Numbered from the stretch's first letter, positions 9,501 to 17,158 are shown. The stretch is 64,000 nt of DNA from S015-6 sp964384945 (GCA_964384945.1 CAYLMK010000010.1:62001-126000), one strand, 5' to 3'. Numbers and translations are program-made. The notes: a model not told the origin generated them from the sequence alone.

Positions 9501-10581
9501 CGGGCGCCCCGGTGGCGAGCAGGACGGCATGGTAGGTCAGGGAGAACTTGGAGAGTATCTCCTCGGCCCGGATCCGGGAATCCAGGTGGATCTTGATGCC
9601 CAGGTCCAGGATCGCCTGGATCTCGGCCTCCCGTACGCCGGCCGGCACGACCTTGTCGGCGAGCTTGCGAAGGCTTCCGCCCGGTTCCGATTCCGCCTCG
9701 AAGATCGTAACCTGGTATCCCTTCAGCCTGAGGTAGCAGGCGGCGGTCAGGCCCGCGGGACCTCCGCCGATGACGGCGATCCTGTCCTCCCTGTCCGGTG
9801 CAGGATTTGGAAAGACGATTTTGCCCTTCTCCTTGGCCTCGTGCTCGAACAGGAAGTGTTTCAGGGCACGGATCTGCACGGGGTGGTCGACCTGCTTCCT
9901 CGTGCAGGCCCTCTCGCAGGGGCGCGGGCAGGCCAGGCCGGTGATGCCCGGAAAGGGGTTCTCCTGCCGGACCAGGGCCAGGGCCTCGTCGAAGCGGCCG
10001 GCTTGGGTCAAGGCCACGTACCCCTGCACGCTGATGTTCGCCGGGCAGGCGGCCCTGCAGGGCGCGGTTCCCCGCTTGGTGACCGCGTATGTATTCGGGA
10101 TCGCCTGGGGATAAAGCTTGTAGATCGCCTTCCGCGGGGCAAGCCCCTGCTCGAACTCGGAGGGAACCCGGATCGGGCAGACCTCCACGCAGGAGCCGCA
10201 GCCCGTGCAGAGATCCGAGCGCACGTAGCGCGGCTGCTGCCGGATCTTGGCCGTGAACCTTCCCACCGTTCCTTCCAGGCCGAGCACTTCCGCGTTCGTG
10301 ATGACCTCAATGTTGGGGTGTCTGCCCACCTCGACCAGCTTGGGCGAAACGATGCACATGGCGCAGTCGTTGGTAGGGAAGGTCTTGTCCAGGGTCGCCA
10401 TCTTGCCGCCGATGGCCGTGGACTTCTCGACCAGGTAGACCCGGAATCCGGAGTTCGCCAGGTCGAGGGAGGCCTGGATGCCTGCAATGCCGGCACCCAC
10501 GACCAGAACGGCGCCCGTGGGACCTTCCGGGGTGCGCGTCTGTCTCCTGCCGTCCGATCCGTCTCGTCTCGTCTCGTTCAT
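6520..10581 (-). CDS. hdrA: HdrA-type flavoprotein, double HdrA with nested GltD-like module
   Basis: This 1353-residue protein is far longer than the usual HdrA of about 650 residues. In order: an FAD-binding HdrA segment (GAGIAGIQ near 30) with the NDCAMCIVSPK cysteine motif at 71-81; a 4Fe-4S motif (CTGCGSCVEVC, 125-135); a nested GltD-like part (CRAACPANISVQGY at 175-188, ACPRPCERAC at 217-226, NAD(P)H/FAD fold with GGGPAGLTA at 272-280, to about 430); another cysteine cluster (CLECGICCECYRCVEAC, 484-500); the rest of the first HdrA; then from about 786 a second HdrA module (FICHCGIN at 789-796, CSPRTHEP at 851-858, FAD fold near 930) ending in two 4Fe-4S motifs (1273-1283, 1303-1313). 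The motif that holds selenocysteine in some HdrAs is Cys here. Predicted role: the bifurcating flavin centre of the MetFV complex, with its own NAD(P)H entry site (inferred). Confidence 0.93.
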   Translation of the reverse strand: MNETRRDGSDGRRQTRTPEGPTGAVLVVGAGIAGIQASLDLANSGFRVYLVEKSTAIGGKMATLDKTFPTNDCAMCIVSPKLVEVGRHPNIEVITNAEVLGLEGTVGRFTAKIRQQPRYVRSDLCTGCGSCVEVCPIRVPSEFEQGLAPRKAIYKLYPQAIPNTYAVTKRGTAPCRAACPANISVQGYVALTQAGRFDEALALVRQENPFPGITGLACPRPCERACTRKQVDHPVQIRALKHFLFEHEAKEKGKIVFPNPAPDREDRIAVIGGGPAGLTAACYLRLKGYQVTIFEAESEPGGSLRKLADKVVPAGVREAEIQAILDLGIKIHLDSRIRAEEILSKFSLTYHAVLLATGAPAASQKGKGEEGAPDGSEISDVSSVFREFDPVTLQTNLGNIFVCGELALGKKPFINAIGSGKQAAVSIDRSLRRVSLREGRDLPRRLGTPTAGQIDRCKEQALLEPREKVNLAGKDTAVQEAGRCLECGICCECYRCVEACPAGALHHEDREKTLDLNVGSVILSPGFDTVPGDLRAEFGYGIYPNVVTSIEFERILSASGPTSGHVHRPGDSREPRRIAWIQCVGSRDTSCNRDYCSSVCCMYATKEAVIAREHDPNIEASIFFIDLRAFGKGFDDYVTAARQKHGVRFVRAMVSKVYEQPETGNLEIRYVDEKGTISTEEFDLVVLSVGLQINDQVKAQAKNLGVEIDSFGFTKKPAFEPLATSRPGIFSCGVFNGPKDIPETVSEASGAAACASGVLSPARGTLVEANPFQAPASEQDTQEPRIGVFICHCGINISAIVDVKAVADYARALPGVVFADHQLYACSQDNQDRLREIIREHRLNRIVISSCSPRTHEPLFQETLQQAGLNKYLFDMANIRDQCSWVHRKDNKRATQKAMRLTRMAVANVSKRVPLNESEISIRSELLVIGGGLAGMTAAKEAARQGFPVVLVEQEHELGGHLRNLRRTLHGEDAQAFLKELRNQVTAEPRIEVLTGAVVVGHSGYLGNYSTEVMTSAGTARTIEHGAVVVATGGGEARPAIYGLGTEENVLTQTDLERRIEDDPGSLKSADSVVMIQCAGSRDETRPYCSRICCGQAIKNAIALKSLRPALRVDILYRDIRSYGLTELKYLEARKLGVNFIRYDPETHPIDVSFVNGKATVMLDDPSLERRVKLDPDLLVLSVGVDPADTEELATQLKTPRNQAGFFIEAHAKLRPVDFATDGLFLAGLAHYPKSIPETISQAKAAVGRAATILSKESLRLSGIVSYVNPEHCAVCLTCVRACPYGVPFINADHTAEINPALCHGCGICVAECPAQAIVLRHYTQGQLHAKIEALAEEEPWGGRQHAEAGAAH

Positions 10582-10629
10582 GCCTTCCGTACGCTCCTCT
10601 ATGGGATCCGGCCGGCCCGCTTCAAAAGG

Positions 10630-11508
10630 CTACAGGCCCAGGGGACGGAGCAGCCCTTGCGGATCGACCAGGTGTGCCTTCCAGCGGTTGACCGACGTCC
10701 GCCCCGCAATGCAGGCCGCGATGAGTTCCGTGGCGAAAAAGATGGGCAGGACGGGATGTCGGGGATCTTTCTGTTTTAGTTCGAGTTGGTTCGATTCCAG
10801 GTTGGCCTGGCACATGGGGCACATGGTGAGGATTCCCTGGGCGCCTGCGCGCGCGGCCGCTTTGACCAGCCGTGAGACCAGTTCGTTGGTGATGTCGGAC
10901 CGGCCCAGGGTCAGGCTGCCCCCGCAGCATTCCGTCTTGTGGGACCACCGCTTGACCTCCCCTCCGAGGATCCGGATCAGAAGGTCCATGCTCTTCGGGT
11001 CCTCGTGCTCCTCGGAGTCGGTGATAAATGGAGGTCGGGTGATCAGGCAGCCGTAGTAGGGGACCAGGCGCAGGCCCTTCAGCGGCTCTTTGACGGCGTC
11101 GCGGATCTTGCGCAGGGTATCGGGCCTCCGCAGCCAGTCGCTCAAATGGTAGACCCTGATCCTCGAGGTCTGCGCGCCCTTACGCCCCGCTTCCGCGCCG
11201 ATCGCCTTTTCGGCTGCCTTGAGCCGGTGAAAACAGGCCGCGCAGGGGACGAGCAGGTCCTTGCCCATCTTCTCGGCAATGCGGAGATTGCGTGCCGCGA
11301 GGTCTACGGCAAGCCCGTGGTCGGTCATGTGGGCCGAGGAGGCTCCGCAGCAGTTCCAGTCCGGTATCTCGTTCAGGCGGATGTCGAGCAGACGGGCGAC
11401 CTCCTGGACCGAATCCTCGTATTCATGAGCGGTTCCGTGAAGGGAGCATCCCGGGTAATAGGCATACTCCTCCGGGGTCTCTTTCTCTTTCGGTTCTTCA
11501 GGAGCCAA
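10630..11508 (-). CDS. hdrB: HdrB-like subunit with two CCG domains
   Basis: The 292-residue protein has two complete CCG-type cysteine sets: C21 / C53-C54 / C89-C92 and C154 / C194-C195 / C230-C233. In HdrB these hold the non-cubane Fe-S clusters that reduce a heterodisulfide or a related acceptor. In a MetFV complex without methanogen cofactors the acceptor is unknown. The start codon is TTG at 11508: AAGGAGG lies 8 bases upstream and no better ATG is near. The stop lies 48 bases before the hdrA ATG. Confidence 0.93.
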   Translation of the reverse strand: MAPEEPKEKETPEEYAYYPGCSLHGTAHEYEDSVQEVARLLDIRLNEIPDWNCCGASSAHMTDHGLAVDLAARNLRIAEKMGKDLLVPCAACFHRLKAAEKAIGAEAGRKGAQTSRIRVYHLSDWLRRPDTLRKIRDAVKEPLKGLRLVPYYGCLITRPPFITDSEEHEDPKSMDLLIRILGGEVKRWSHKTECCGGSLTLGRSDITNELVSRLVKAAARAGAQGILTMCPMCQANLESNQLELKQKDPRHPVLPIFFATELIAACIAGRTSVNRWKAHLVDPQGLLRPLGL

Positions 11509-11611
11509 GCGGATGACCTCCTTATGCCGTCTCAGGAAAAGCCTCGCATCACGTGGGCCTCAGTTTCTTTCGCCTTGACCCTTTCGTCCCTCGCCTGCGG
11601 CTTTGCCGCGC

Positions 11612-12175
11612 TCACTTCCGCCGGAACATGGCCCGCACCTCGCCCGTTCCACGGATCCGTTCCGGAAGGAACTTGATCTTGCCGCGCTTGAACATTTCGA
11701 GCCCGAGCCCCATGCGGGAGAAGAGGTCGCCGGTTCGGAGCATGTAGCCCGTGAGCATCCCCATTTCGAAGACCCGTCCGTGGTTTCGAATGGAGCCCAG
11801 GAAGCTCTTGTGAAAGGCGACGATTTTGGGTTCGGTTCTTGTCTGCCCCCTGCGAAGCGCGCGGCTGCGGAGCACATCCATCATGCGGGCGATGTCGATC
11901 CCGTTGGGGCACCTCGTCGTGCAGGTTTCACAGGATGCGCAAAGCCAGACCGTTCGGGATTCCGTCAGCAGACCCTCCTCGCCGTAACAGCACAGGCGCA
12001 CGACCTGCATGGGCTTGAAGTCGAAGAACTCGGCCACCGGGCAGCCCGCGGAACAGCGGCCGCACTGGTAGCAGGCCGTCACGTCGGCCCCGGCCTCTCG
12101 AAGTTCTTCGAGGAGGTCTTCCTTGGTCTTCGGAATCGTCAGTCGCTCAGCAATCTGTCTCATGTGCAAACCCAT
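11612..12175 (-). CDS. hdrC: HdrC-like 4Fe-4S subunit
   Basis: The 187-residue protein carries two 4Fe-4S motifs, CYQCGRCSAGCP (C35, C38, C41, C45) and CASCETCTTRCP, with the helical tail seen in HdrC. It should pass electrons between HdrA and HdrB. Two ATGs are possible, at 12175 and 12163. AAGGA abuts the first and is 12 bases from the second, so the second may be the true start. A 103-base gap separates it from hdrB, the largest inside the operon after the leader gene. Confidence 0.93.
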   Translation of the reverse strand: MGLHMRQIAERLTIPKTKEDLLEELREAGADVTACYQCGRCSAGCPVAEFFDFKPMQVVRLCCYGEEGLLTESRTVWLCASCETCTTRCPNGIDIARMMDVLRSRALRRGQTRTEPKIVAFHKSFLGSIRNHGRVFEMGMLTGYMLRTGDLFSRMGLGLEMFKRGKIKFLPERIRGTGEVRAMFRRK

Positions 12176-12238
12176 TCCTTGTCAGAGGCTTTCACGGCGG
12201 GCAGGGACATCGTCTGCCAGGGAATCCCTTCTCGGGGC

Positions 12239-13132
12239 TTACGGCCGCACCCCGAATCCTCCACCCTGCAACAAATCCAGCAGATCCGGAACCTTTGCCT
12301 CCCATCCGAGGGGGCAGATGACAACCCCGCTGCAGACGTTCTTGATCCGCCCCACGAAATCGGCGGCCGCCTCGAGGCAGGCCTTCGGCTTGATCGGAGC
12401 CTTGATGATCTTCTCCAGGACAGGCGCGGGGATGTTCGGGACCCCCTTGATCGAGTTCAGGTACTTCGCCATGCCGACGGACTTGAGCAGGACGATGGAG
12501 GCGAACACCTTGACGCCCGTCCCGGCGGCGGCATCCGCAAAGGGCTTGATCATGTCCGGATCGTAGGTGTTGCCCACGAAGGCGAAGTCCACGCCGAGTC
12601 TGCCCCACTTGCCGAACTCGCTGGCCTTCTTGCGGTTCACTTCGGCGTCGTCGCTCAACTGGATTTCGATGCCTGTGTGGAAGGCGGGGCTGGCCGCCAC
12701 CGGCTGTCCTGCCAGGTCCTTTCCTTGCTTGAAGGCGGCGACCGCGCCCAGCATTCCCGTCAGGTCGAGGTCCTTGCACGGCGCCGTTACCGGATGGTCC
12801 CCGAAGGAGGGGTCCTCCCCGTCGCAAAGGAGAATCGACCGCACCCCGAGCGCCCAGGCGGCAAGCAGTTCCGATTGGATCGACAGGCGATTTCGATCCC
12901 GGGCGTTCATGTTCAGGATGGTCTCCATCTTCTTCTGCTGGAGGAGGTGGCAAGGGGCGAGGGGGTTCATGCGCATGACCGCCATGGGGCAGTCGGAGAA
13001 ACACGTCGCGTCGATGCGCCCGCGGACCGCAAGTGCCGCGTCGAGGAGTTGGGTCACATCCCCGCCCTTGGGGGGATCCATCCGCACGACCAGGGAAAAA
13101 TCCTTTTGACCGACCACATCCGCGAAGCTCAT
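12239..13132 (-). CDS. MetF-like paralogue heading the Hdr operon, catalytic residues altered
   Basis: The 297-residue protein belongs to the methylene-THF reductase fold. It keeps the flavin-side run ARDRNRLSIQSELLAA and the SFGDHP segment. Compared with the metF gene at the other end of the operon, the catalytic Glu position (TECGPP) reads VRMDPP, with Arg instead of Glu, and the SGDH aspartate reads DGED. It may be a non-catalytic partner, a regulatory subunit, or an enzyme for another C1 carrier. The start is set by AGGAGGA just before the ATG at 13132; the frame stays open further upstream, but without a ribosome-binding site. It is the first gene of the operon. Confidence 0.82.
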   Translation of the reverse strand: MSFADVVGQKDFSLVVRMDPPKGGDVTQLLDAALAVRGRIDATCFSDCPMAVMRMNPLAPCHLLQQKKMETILNMNARDRNRLSIQSELLAAWALGVRSILLCDGEDPSFGDHPVTAPCKDLDLTGMLGAVAAFKQGKDLAGQPVAASPAFHTGIEIQLSDDAEVNRKKASEFGKWGRLGVDFAFVGNTYDPDMIKPFADAAAGTGVKVFASIVLLKSVGMAKYLNSIKGVPNIPAPVLEKIIKAPIKPKACLEAAADFVGRIKNVCSGVVICPLGWEAKVPDLLDLLQGGGFGVRP

Positions 13133-13273
13133 TCTTCCTCCTGCTTTGTCATCTGGAAAGAAGAGGGTGATTCGACGCGTTCCGGCGACGGAGCGAACCG
13201 CGAACACCGCGTCTGTTTTTCTCAAAAAGTACAGGGGTGGAGCAGAACAAGGTCGGGAAACACAAAAACAGAA

Positions 13274-13331
13274 ACCTCAATCGCTCATAGCCGACGAGGT
13301 GACGACGATTCGGGCTATCACAAGCTGAGGT
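13274..13331. repeat. Two-step inverted repeat upstream of the Hdr operon
   Basis: ACCTCA (13274-13279) and ATAGCC (13287-13292) are matched by GGCTAT (13313-13318) and TGAGGT (13326-13331). The 7-base spacers on the two sides are equal in length, so the whole block is symmetrical. It could be a nested regulator site or a cruciform/RNA hairpin. It lies about 140 bases upstream of the first operon start. Confidence 0.45.
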
Positions 13332-13475
13332 CAAAAGAGGCTCTCTTGGGTCGCTCGTCAGTCCTAGCTGTCGCTGTCGTCGCTGCCGCTGGATCTGCAA
13401 CGTGGCCCGGAACTCGTGACATATATTCAAAACTACCCAAGATCTTCCCAGAATGTCAACCGCCCGCCTGGAAGA

Positions 13476-13564
13476 AGCTATTCGCTCTTGGGCCCCCGGC
13501 CCACCCCTGCCCGATCTTCGACCCTTGGTTGGGGCGGTGCCGGGAGCCAACAGCCAACGGCTAC
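13476..13564. repeat. Heptamer-hairpin repeat family, member A (degenerate)
   Basis: The left arm reads AGCTATTCGCTCTTGG then GGCCCCCGGCCCACCCC. The right arm reads GGGGCGGTGCCGGG then AGCCAACAGCCAACGGCTAC. The layout (AGCTNTT units, C-rich run, centre, G-rich run, AGCYAAC units) is that of the elements near 18.1 kb and 38.9 kb, though this copy has drifted more. Confidence 0.5.
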
Positions 13565-13576
13565 CAGCGAAGAACT

Positions 13577-13721
13577 GATGGCACGGATGCTTCGCGCCGT
13601 GCCATCTGCCGCGGCTGGAGCAGCCGCCTGAGGCCGGCGCGGAGCGCCGTCCATCAGGCGGCTTGATCCGACGGTCGTCACGGCGAGCACGCTCGCCGCT
13701 TCGCCCGCGGTTAAGCCGCGG
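13577..13721. repeat. Cluster of perfect GC-rich hairpins
   Basis: Consecutive inverted repeats: GATGGCACGG/CCGTGCCATC (13577-13606), GCGGCTG/CAGCCGC (13611-13627), CCGCCTGA/TCAGGCGG (13624-13661) enclosing CGGCGC/GCGCCG (13635-13649), CGGCGAGC/GCTCGCCG (13681-13698) and CCGCGG/CCGCGG (13705-13721). All arms are perfect. Such density in 145 bases points to a repeat element or a structured RNA; no coding sense was found. Confidence 0.55.
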
Positions 13722-14012
13722 CTGATAGCCAGGAGCTCAGATATCCCTGTGGCTCCGGGTCGCCTGGGGATCCTGGAAAGCCCGACCCTCACCGGGTTGC
13801 CGACCGGGACGCGGCCCTGCCTGACCCGCGGCGCGGCCCAATGCTTGACCCGCGTCCCCGCGTCCCCTATACTGATTACTCTTTTCCCCTTTCCGAACCA
13901 TGAGACGGGAAAACGTCATTCAATACGCGGCAGTTCCTCATGTCTTCTCAGTCTAAGAAACATAACAGCTTTTAATGTCCACTCGCCGAACCCGGCTGTC
14001 GTTGCGGAGAAC

Positions 14013-15302
14013 ATGACCACTCGTCCCGGAGAAAAGAGAGAAGAGGCGAACGGCAAGCCCCTCAGGGTCTGCCTGCTCACCTACCGCGGCAATCCGACCT
14101 GCGGCGGCCAGGGCATTTACGTCAGGAGGGTCAGCCGGGCCCTGCGGGACCTCGGACATCGGGTGCACGTGGTCTCCGGCCCCCCCTATCCGCTCCTGGA
14201 CGAGGGGGTCACGCTCCATTGCCTCCAGAGCCTCGACCTTTACAACCCGGAGGATCTTTTCCGCATCCCCAGCCTCCGCGAGCTGCGCTCCTCGATCAAC
14301 CTGCTCGAGTGGGCGGGCGTGTCGACCGGAGGCTTTCCGGAACCCTTTACCTTCGGACTGAGGGCGTATCGTTTCCTGAAGGACAAGGTCGGGGAATTCG
14401 ATGTCGTCCACGACAACCAGTGCCTCGCTTACGGGTTATTGAAGATCCAGCGCCTCGGATTTCCCCTGGTTGCGACCATACACCATCCGATCATGGTGGA
14501 TCGGGATGCGGAGCTTCAGAGCGTCCGGTGGTGGTGGAGGAAGCTGAAGGTAAGGCGATGGTATTCCTTCGTGGGCATGCAGACCAAGGTGACCAGGAGC
14601 CTCTCTCACATCGTCACGGTTTCCGAACAGTCCAGGCAGGATGTGGCCAAGGCATTTGCCGTCCCGCCGGAGAGGCTTTACGTGGTTCCCAACGGCATCG
14701 ACACCGACACGTTCCGCCCCCTGCCGGGCGTCAGGAGGGAGGAGAACCGGATCATCACGACCACGAGTTCGGACGTGCCTATCAAGGGCCTCCGCTATCT
14801 CCTGGAGGCCGTGGCATCGATTGTCAAACAGCGAGACCTCCGGTTGACCGTCATCGGCAAGCCGAGAAAAGACAAGGGGGTGGAGGACCTGGTCCGGGAT
14901 CTGGCTCTCGACAGGGTCGTGGAATTCACGGGACGCATCGAAGACGAGGCCTTTGCGGAGTACTACGCCCGGGCGACCCTTGCGGTGGTGCCTTCCTTGT
15001 ACGAGGGGTTCGGCTTTCCGGCCGGCGAGGCGATGGCCTGCAAGACGCCGGTCGTCAGCACGACCGGGGGGGCCCTTCCGGAGGTGGTGGGCGATGCGGG
15101 CCTACTGGTTCCGCCGGGCGATTCCAGGGCCCTTGCGGACGCCATTGTTTCGCTCCTGGGGGATCCGGTCAGAAGACAGCGGCTGGGCGAAGCCGGGTAC
15201 CGACGGGTTCACGAACACTTCACATGGCAGCGGGCGGCCCAGCGGATGGTCGAGGTCTACAGAGAGGCGTTGCATGCTGACGGTCGATTTTTCCAAAATT
15301 AG
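14013..15302 (+). CDS. Glycosyltransferase, GT4/GT-B type
   Basis: This 429-residue protein is a GT-B glycosyltransferase of the GT1/GT4 superfamily. The N-terminal domain opens with RVCLLTYRGNPTCGGQGIYV, the glycine-rich acceptor-side loop. The C-terminal Rossmann domain carries the ExxxxxE donor motif as EGFGFPAGEAMACKTPVV near residue 330 and an N-terminal boundary VVPNGIDTDTF near 225. It should transfer a sugar from a nucleotide donor in the cytoplasm. ATG 14013 is chosen because GGAGA lies a few bases upstream and family similarity begins there; the longer open frame upstream has no family-like sequence. Its 3' end overlaps the methyltransferase gene by 29 bases. Confidence 0.92.
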   Translation: MTTRPGEKREEANGKPLRVCLLTYRGNPTCGGQGIYVRRVSRALRDLGHRVHVVSGPPYPLLDEGVTLHCLQSLDLYNPEDLFRIPSLRELRSSINLLEWAGVSTGGFPEPFTFGLRAYRFLKDKVGEFDVVHDNQCLAYGLLKIQRLGFPLVATIHHPIMVDRDAELQSVRWWWRKLKVRRWYSFVGMQTKVTRSLSHIVTVSEQSRQDVAKAFAVPPERLYVVPNGIDTDTFRPLPGVRREENRIITTTSSDVPIKGLRYLLEAVASIVKQRDLRLTVIGKPRKDKGVEDLVRDLALDRVVEFTGRIEDEAFAEYYARATLAVVPSLYEGFGFPAGEAMACKTPVVSTTGGALPEVVGDAGLLVPPGDSRALADAIVSLLGDPVRRQRLGEAGYRRVHEHFTWQRAAQRMVEVYREALHADGRFFQN

Positions 15303-16086
15303 GCTCAAACCGGGTGTGCGGGTTCTGGATGCGGGGTGCGGCAAGGGCCGCCATCTCCACGAGGCATACAAGTGTTCGGGCGTGAAGGTCGTGGGTCTCG
15401 ACAGGAAGCGGGAGGACGTGACCGAAGCCCGCAACATGATACGTCTGCTGGAAAAGGTGGGGGAGGGCGGCGAAGGGGCGTGGGGCGTCCTGGAAGGCGA
15501 CATCACGAGGCTGCCCTTTGCGGACGATTCGTTCGATGTGGTCATCTGCTCCGAGGTTCTGGAACATATCCCGGACGAGGCCAAGGCGATCGAGGAGATT
15601 GCCCGGGTTCTCAAGCCGGGGGAGACCCTGGTTGTCAGTGTCCCACGCTACTTCCCCGAGAAGGTCTGCTGGGCCCTGTCGAAGGCCTACCGGAACGAGC
15701 CGGGCGGACACATCCGGATCTACAGAAAACGCGAGCTCATCAGGAAGCTCGAAAAGGCGGGCCTGGTCTGCTTCGATACGGGATGGGCCCACGGCCTGCA
15801 CGCTCCCTACTGGTGGCTCAAGTGCATGGTCGGCCTGGGCAACGAGAATTCGAGGCTCGTGAAGATGTATCACGACTTCCTGGTGTGGGATATTGAAAAA
15901 CGTCCCTGGCTGACGCGGACGCTCGAAAAAATGATGAACCCCTTCGTGGCGAAAAGCTGTGTGCTCTACCTGAGAAAGGGCGGAAATGGAAATGGGAACC
16001 AAGATCCCGAGTCGAGTGGAAAAGCTGTCCGTCGCCCTGGAAACGGCGGCCCTTCGGATTCTGGAGACACAGAGAAAGACGGGTGA
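15274..16086 (+). CDS. SAM-dependent methyltransferase, class I
   Basis: The 270-residue protein has the Rossmann SAM motif VLDAGCGKGRHL near residue 17, the acidic VVGLDRKR at strand 2, DITRLPFADDSFDVVIC and the ARVLKPGETLVVSVP motif, all of the Methyltransf_11 type. Substrate unknown. The start overlaps the end of the glycosyltransferase, and its own 3' end overlaps the next gene by 101 bases in another frame. Such tight packing marks one transcription unit. The last 30 or so residues, inside the overlap, are low in complexity (GNGNGNQ) and may not be conserved. Confidence 0.9.
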   Translation: MLTVDFSKIRLKPGVRVLDAGCGKGRHLHEAYKCSGVKVVGLDRKREDVTEARNMIRLLEKVGEGGEGAWGVLEGDITRLPFADDSFDVVICSEVLEHIPDEAKAIEEIARVLKPGETLVVSVPRYFPEKVCWALSKAYRNEPGGHIRIYRKRELIRKLEKAGLVCFDTGWAHGLHAPYWWLKCMVGLGNENSRLVKMYHDFLVWDIEKRPWLTRTLEKMMNPFVAKSCVLYLRKGGNGNGNQDPESSGKAVRRPGNGGPSDSGDTEKDG

Positions 16087-17158
16087 GATCCCATGGTGCG
16101 AGGGGCAGAAGACGGATCCCTGGGACCATGTGGAGGCCGCGATGGGTTTGAGCATCGCCGGCTATCGCCGTGAGGCGGAACTCGCCTACGACTGGATGGC
16201 CGGAATGCAGCGCGAGGACGGCAGTTGGTATGCCTCCTACAGGAAGGGCGTTCCGGAGGACAGGACGCTCGACACGAACATGTCATCCTACATCGCCGTC
16301 GGCGTCTGGCACCATTTCCTGATCACGACAGACCGCTCCTTTCTCGAGTCCATGTGGAAGACCGTTTCCAGGGCCCTGGAGTTCGCCGTGAGCCTTCAGG
16401 CTCCGAGCGGCGAGATTTACTGGGCTATCAGCCCCATCGGCAAGACGGATCGGATGGCGCTGCTGACCGGATCGAGCTCGGTCTACATGTCGCTCAAGTG
16501 CGGACTCGCCGTCGCGGAGCGGCTCGGCTACGAGCGGCCCGGGTGGGTGGAGGCCATGAAGAGGCTCCGCGCTGCGATTCAGACCAAACCCCACCTGTTC
16601 AACATGGCGAAGTCCCGCTACTCCATGGACTGGTTCTACCCGATCCTTTCGGGCGCGGTCACCGGCCAGGAAGCCCAGGCCCGGCTCGACCGCTCCTGGA
16701 AGAAGTTCGTGGTCAAGGGACTCGGGGTGCGCTGCGTTTCGGACCACCCGTGGATCACCGTGGCGGAGACCTCGGAACTCTCCCTGGCCCTGACCGCGAT
16801 GGGCAACCGGGAACTGGGCGAGATCGTGTTCGGCTGGATACGGGACCGAACCTTTGAGGACGGATCCTACTGGTGCGGGTTCACCTTTCCGGACATGGTC
16901 ATCTGGCCCGAGGACAGGCTCACCTGGACGAACGCGGTGGTCCTGATGGCGGCCGACGCCCTGTACCACATGACGCCTGCCAGCCGGCTCTTCAGCCATC
17001 GCGTCTGGGACGGCTCCGGGCTGGCCCTGTCCACCGGGATCTTCGAGGACGCCGCAAGGATGGACCCCCGGAAGGTTTTCGAAGGGGAGCAGCCGTGCCT
17101 GCCGTTGCAGGGCGAGGAGCCCCCCAAGGCAGGCAGGGCGGAAGCCAGGAGCAAGTAG
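15986..17158 (+). CDS. Terpenoid-cyclase/prenyltransferase-fold protein
   Basis: The 390-residue protein looks like the alpha/alpha-barrel family shared by squalene cyclases and protein prenyltransferase beta chains. It has repeated helix pairs with QREDGSWYASY (about 71-81), a second FEDGSYWCGFTFPD segment near 290-305 and DRLTWTNAVVLMAADALY (about 310-327). It lacks an obvious DxDD acid motif of squalene-hopene cyclases, so cyclase activity is doubtful. Small proteins of this type sit in surface-glycan clusters with glycosyltransferases. The ATG at 15986 follows AAAGGGCGGAA. It overlaps the methyltransferase by 101 bases. Confidence 0.72.
   Translation: MEMGTKIPSRVEKLSVALETAALRILETQRKTGEIPWCEGQKTDPWDHVEAAMGLSIAGYRREAELAYDWMAGMQREDGSWYASYRKGVPEDRTLDTNMSSYIAVGVWHHFLITTDRSFLESMWKTVSRALEFAVSLQAPSGEIYWAISPIGKTDRMALLTGSSSVYMSLKCGLAVAERLGYERPGWVEAMKRLRAAIQTKPHLFNMAKSRYSMDWFYPILSGAVTGQEAQARLDRSWKKFVVKGLGVRCVSDHPWITVAETSELSLALTAMGNRELGEIVFGWIRDRTFEDGSYWCGFTFPDMVIWPEDRLTWTNAVVLMAADALYHMTPASRLFSHRVWDGSGLALSTGIFEDAARMDPRKVFEGEQPCLPLQGEEPPKAGRAEARSK

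Larger units (their letters stand above)
13133..14012. other. Long non-coding region rich in palindromes
   Basis: No gene with family-like sequence is seen on either strand across 880 bases. It must hold the promoter of the leftward Hdr operon (probably 13140-13260) and one for the rightward glycosyltransferase, where 13861-13985 is less GC-rich. In between lie a two-step inverted repeat, one member of the heptamer-hairpin repeat family and a run of five or more perfect GC-rich hairpins, listed separately. Confidence 0.6.

Noticed and set aside
15986..17158. A functional squalene-hopene cyclase
   Set aside because: At 390 residues it is much shorter than the usual length of about 630, and no DxDD acid motif is visible.
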